This document shows, piece after piece, positions 6,414 to 8,507 of a DNA stretch of 8,507 nt. The stretch comes from CAJXOW01 sp964421495 (GTDB taxonomy: Bacteria; Bacteroidota; Rhodothermia; Balneolales; Balneolaceae). The notes beneath the pieces are model-generated. The model did not search any database. It saw nothing but the letters and a program-made list of their open reading frames with translations, and had not been told where the DNA came from. The stretch lies in assembly GCA_964421495.1 (NCBI GenBank), contig CAYQXO010000113.1:1-8507 (forward strand), given 5' to 3'. A program made the position numbers and the translations under genes. Position 1 is the first letter of the stretch. Each line of letters opens with the position of its first letter.

Positions 6414-6569
6414 AAATCGGGGCGGGGGCCGTTCCGGAGAACTAAAAATTTTTCGAACGGATCCTGGTAAACGTTGCAATGTATGAATTTACTAGTGACT
6501 AAGGCGGAATAAGCAATCCCGCAAGTAAAAATTTTCAATCGAAGGAACTGCCCCCGCCCCGATTTTTAC
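6410..6569. terminator. Long inverted repeat between convergent genes, likely bidirectional terminator
   Basis: Arms 6410-6435 and 6544-6569 match at 25 of 26 positions; the first 20 bp, including ATCGGGGCGGGGGC, are perfect. Each arm, read in the direction of the gene it follows, gives a very GC-rich stem ending in a T5 run (GCCCCGATTTTT), as expected for intrinsic terminators of both the porin (plus) and lgt (minus). The oddity is the spacing: 108 nt separate the arms. The interior is only partly self-complementary (AAAAATTTTT blocks on both sides). The left arm begins at the last base before the porin TAA, and the right arm ends 13 bp before the lgt stop. A MITE-like origin is possible, but I see no target duplication. 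Confidence 0.6.
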
Positions 6570-6582
6570 ATTTTCCCGCCAG

Positions 6583-7620
6583 CTATGTCCTATCTTCCCG
6601 CTCCCACGACACCTTCTTCCACAGCAGCCAGATGCCGGCGAGTACCAGCGGGAGGCTGAGCCACTGTCCCATGCTGAAGGCCCAGCCTTCCGCAAAATGG
6701 GCCTGGGTGACTTTCGTGTATTCAAGCAGGATACGTCCCGTGAACAAGGTGATGAGGAAGGTGCCGAAAATGGAGCCTTCCGGGGGACGTCCCTCGTATC
6801 GCTTGTACATAACCCAGAGCAGTATAAACACTCCGACGCTTAACAGGGCTTCATAGAGCATGGTCGGGTGACGAGGCAGCATGTCCATCTGCTCGAAAAC
6901 CACGGCCCACGGCAGTTCGGTGGGCTTGCCTACAATTTCCGAGTTGAAAAAATTGCCGGTACGCACAAAGGCGCCGCCGATGGCAACCGGGATAACCACC
7001 CGGTCGGCCAGCCAGAGATAGCTCATGGCCTTTTTCTTGCGGACGTACAGGTACATGGCGATGAGGATACCGATGGCCGCGCCGTGGCTGGCGAGTCCCC
7101 CGTGCCAGATAGCGATGATTTCAGAGGGGAAGCGAAGGTAGTACACGGGATCGTAAAACAGGATGTGTCCGAGGCGCGCCCCGATGATCGTTCCCAGCAG
7201 CACATAGGTTAAAAGCTGCTCCAGCTCCATGATTTTTCGCCCGGCATCCAGGAAAATGCGTTTTTCGATAAAATAGCCGGTCACAAACGCTCCCAGGAAC
7301 ATCAGGCCGTACCAGCGAATGGTAATGGGACCAATTTGCCGGATCGTGGGGGAGGGCAGTACGGCAAAGAGGAGCTGTCCCAAAATCAAAGCGCCGACCG
7401 CAAGCCCGAGCACTTTGATGCCTTCGATGCCGCCGGTGTTTTCGCCTTTTGCTTTTCGTCCTTTTTTAGATCCCCCGGGAGGAGCCATTTTGTTGATCCC
7501 GTAGAAGAAGAGGATAAGGGCCACGATGATGCCGTAAATGGAAACCGAGAATGGCAGGGGGATGGAACCGAAGTTGACCAGTATCGGGTCGCCACTCCAG
7601 TGAAAATATTCGCTGTTCAA
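6583..7620 (-). CDS. lgt: Prolipoprotein diacylglyceryl transferase with extra N-terminal segment
   Basis: An integral inner-membrane enzyme that moves diacylglycerol from phosphatidylglycerol to the lipobox Cys of prolipoproteins, the first step of lipoprotein maturation. Residues matching those needed in the E. coli enzyme are present: Tyr104 in IRWYG, His179 in HGGLASHGAAIG (173-184), the signature RTGNFFNSEIVG with Arg220, Asn223, Glu228 and Gly231, and Arg296/Glu300 in GRILLEYTK. Many hydrophobic segments follow each other. At 345 residues it is longer than E. coli Lgt (about 290). The surplus is N-terminal: residues 5-41 (WSGDPILVNFGSIP...SIYG) look like a second copy of the usual Lgt beginning, separated from the true one (about 84-116) by a charged GGSKKGRKAKGENTGG linker. 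The start is TTG at 7618-7620; an in-frame TAA lies four codons upstream, so no earlier start is possible, and the next Met is residue 45. It follows cysS by 40 bp on the same strand, probably in one operon. Confidence 0.95.
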   Translation of the reverse strand: MNSEYFHWSGDPILVNFGSIPLPFSVSIYGIIVALILFFYGINKMAPPGGSKKGRKAKGENTGGIEGIKVLGLAVGALILGQLLFAVLPSPTIRQIGPITIRWYGLMFLGAFVTGYFIEKRIFLDAGRKIMELEQLLTYVLLGTIIGARLGHILFYDPVYYLRFPSEIIAIWHGGLASHGAAIGILIAMYLYVRKKKAMSYLWLADRVVIPVAIGGAFVRTGNFFNSEIVGKPTELPWAVVFEQMDMLPRHPTMLYEALLSVGVFILLWVMYKRYEGRPPEGSIFGTFLITLFTGRILLEYTKVTQAHFAEGWAFSMGQWLSLPLVLAGIWLLWKKVSWEREDRT

Positions 7621-7660
7621 AGGGGGAGGTTTTTAATTAGAGATTGTTGAATGCTCGTAT

Positions 7661-8507
7661 TTACTCGATCCGGTATTCCGTGCCGCCGGATTTATCCATG
7701 ACCGTGACGCCGTGGTCTTCCAGCTCGTCGCGGATATGATCGGCCAGCTCAAAATTTTTGTTTTCGCGGGCCTGTTTGCGGATGTCCAGCAGCATTTCTA
7801 TTAAATGATGGGTCAGCTCGCCGTCGCCTTGCTCGTCGGTCGGCCAGAGGCCGAGTACGTCGCCGACCATTTTTCGGACGAACGTCTGTACTTCGTCGAG
7901 GTTTGAGGGAATTTCGCCTTTTTCGATCTGTGCGCGCAGGGGACGCAGATGCTCAAAGATCTGCGCGATGGCCCGGGCGGTGTTGAAATCGTCGTTGAGC
8001 TGGTTTTCGATATCCGTCCGGCAGCCTTCCAGGTCGAACGGATCGGCATCCCCGGGTTCCGCTTGATCGATGGTTCGTACGATCTGGTGGAGGTTTTTGA
8101 GTCCGCTGCGGGCGCCGGAGAGCGCTTCCTCGGAGAAGTCGGTGGGACTGCGATAATGACTTTGCAGAAGGAAAAAACGAATGACTTCCGGTTTCCAGCT
8201 CTCTTCCAGCAGATCGTGATCGCCGCTGAAGAATTGGTGCAGCGAAATGGCGTTGCCCAGCGACTTGCCCATTTTTTGACCGTTGAGGGTCACCATGTTG
8301 TTGTGCATCCAGTAGTTGGCAAAGGGCTGATCGTGGGCGCACTCGCTCTGAGCGATTTCGCACTCGTGGTGGGGAAACTGGTTGTCGATGCCGCCCCCGT
8401 GTATATCAAAATTCTCGCCGAGGTATTTGGTTGACATGACGGAACACTCGATATGCCATCCCGGATACCCCAGGCTCCAGGGGGAGGGCCACTTCATGAT
8501 ATGTCCC
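7661..8507 (-). CDS. cysS: Cysteinyl-tRNA synthetase, C-terminal part (5' end outside window)
   Basis: A class I aminoacyl-tRNA synthetase charging tRNA-Cys in the cytoplasm. About 282 codons of an expected 480-500 are visible; the reading frame stays open to the window edge, and the first in-window Met (8495-8497) is internal because it sits inside the conserved stretch before SPWSLGYPGWHIECS. Zinc-site residues are seen in GWHIECS (Cys at 8444-8446) and FPHHECEIAQSE. The ATP-binding KMSKS loop reads KMGKS (8261-8275), followed by LGN. The remaining part holds the DALR-like helical domain (LSGARSGLKNLHQIV, DFNTARAIAQIFEHLR) and the short C-terminal domain (IRKQARENKNFELADHIRDELEDHGV) ending in YRIE. 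The KMGKS and HHECE variants are, from memory, usual in Bacteroidota and not a sign of inactivity. The lgt gene follows after 40 bp. Confidence 0.96.
   Translation of the reverse strand, partial: GHIMKWPSPWSLGYPGWHIECSVMSTKYLGENFDIHGGGIDNQFPHHECEIAQSECAHDQPFANYWMHNNMVTLNGQKMGKSLGNAISLHQFFSGDHDLLEESWKPEVIRFFLLQSHYRSPTDFSEEALSGARSGLKNLHQIVRTIDQAEPGDADPFDLEGCRTDIENQLNDDFNTARAIAQIFEHLRPLRAQIEKGEIPSNLDEVQTFVRKMVGDVLGLWPTDEQGDGELTHHLIEMLLDIRKQARENKNFELADHIRDELEDHGVTVMDKSGGTEYRIE

Noticed and set aside
6418..6429. G-quadruplex in the GGGGCGGGGGC arm
   Set aside because: Only two G-runs are present, and the arm is better explained by its inverted partner at 6550-6569.
8261..8275. KMGKS instead of KMSKS in CysRS, considered as a damaged active site
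   Set aside because: The Ser-to-Gly change keeps both Lys residues and is, as far as I remember, common in Bacteroidota CysRS.
7949..8434. A 161-codon plus-strand open frame
   Set aside because: It is antisense to the conserved zinc-site and KMSKS-loop region of cysS and has no independent start signal.
8495..8497. ATG as a true start of cysS
   Set aside because: The frame is open to the window edge and the conserved sequence of CysRS continues through this Met; the N-terminal half lies outside the window.

Overview
The window looks like an ordinary chromosomal segment of a Bacteroidota-type bacterium, possibly from the Balneolota/Rhodothermota side. The pointers are inferred from family memory: a DPP IV-like S9 peptidase, an Lgt with the sequence VRTGNFFNSEIVG, a CysRS with the variants KMGKS and HHECE, starts with almost no Shine-Dalgarno sequence, and gene bodies of roughly balanced GC separated by AT-rich spacers. 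No plasmid, phage, CRISPR, tRNA or rRNA signal was seen.

Layout from left to right. (1) A minus-strand pair: an exported DPP IV-like peptidase (2744 to 462), followed 16 bp later by a small CDA-fold deaminase (445 to 32) whose catalytic Glu is replaced by Ile. (2) A 628-bp spacer (2745-3372) holding a tandem/palindromic site (2973-2988), a REP-like GC-rich patch (about 3127-3207) and a 169-nt end-to-end palindrome (3208-3376) that contains the stop codon of the next gene. (3) A minus-strand phosphoglucomutase/phosphomannomutase (4800 to 3373). (4) A 272-bp divergent regulatory region (4801-5072) with three separate inverted repeats and promoter-like boxes. (5) A plus-strand OprB-type carbohydrate porin (5073-6413). 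(6) A 160-nt inverted-repeat element (6410-6569) between convergent genes, probably a bidirectional terminator. (7) A minus-strand pair: cysS (5' end outside the window) and lgt, 40 bp apart, with lgt apparently starting at TTG and carrying a second, N-terminal Lgt-like segment.

The porin would admit sugars through the outer membrane and the divergent hexose-phosphate mutase would interconvert glucose-1-P and glucose-6-P (or the mannose forms). A shared, regulated divergent promoter region is therefore plausible. The peptidase would trim peptides in the periplasm. CysRS and Lgt are housekeeping: Cys-tRNA supply and lipidation of the lipobox Cys of lipoproteins.

I did not find a clear new multi-gene system. 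The best leads are the Glu-less deaminase, the long hairpin element at the mutase stop codon, the clustered inverted repeats between mutase and porin, and the extended N-terminus of Lgt.
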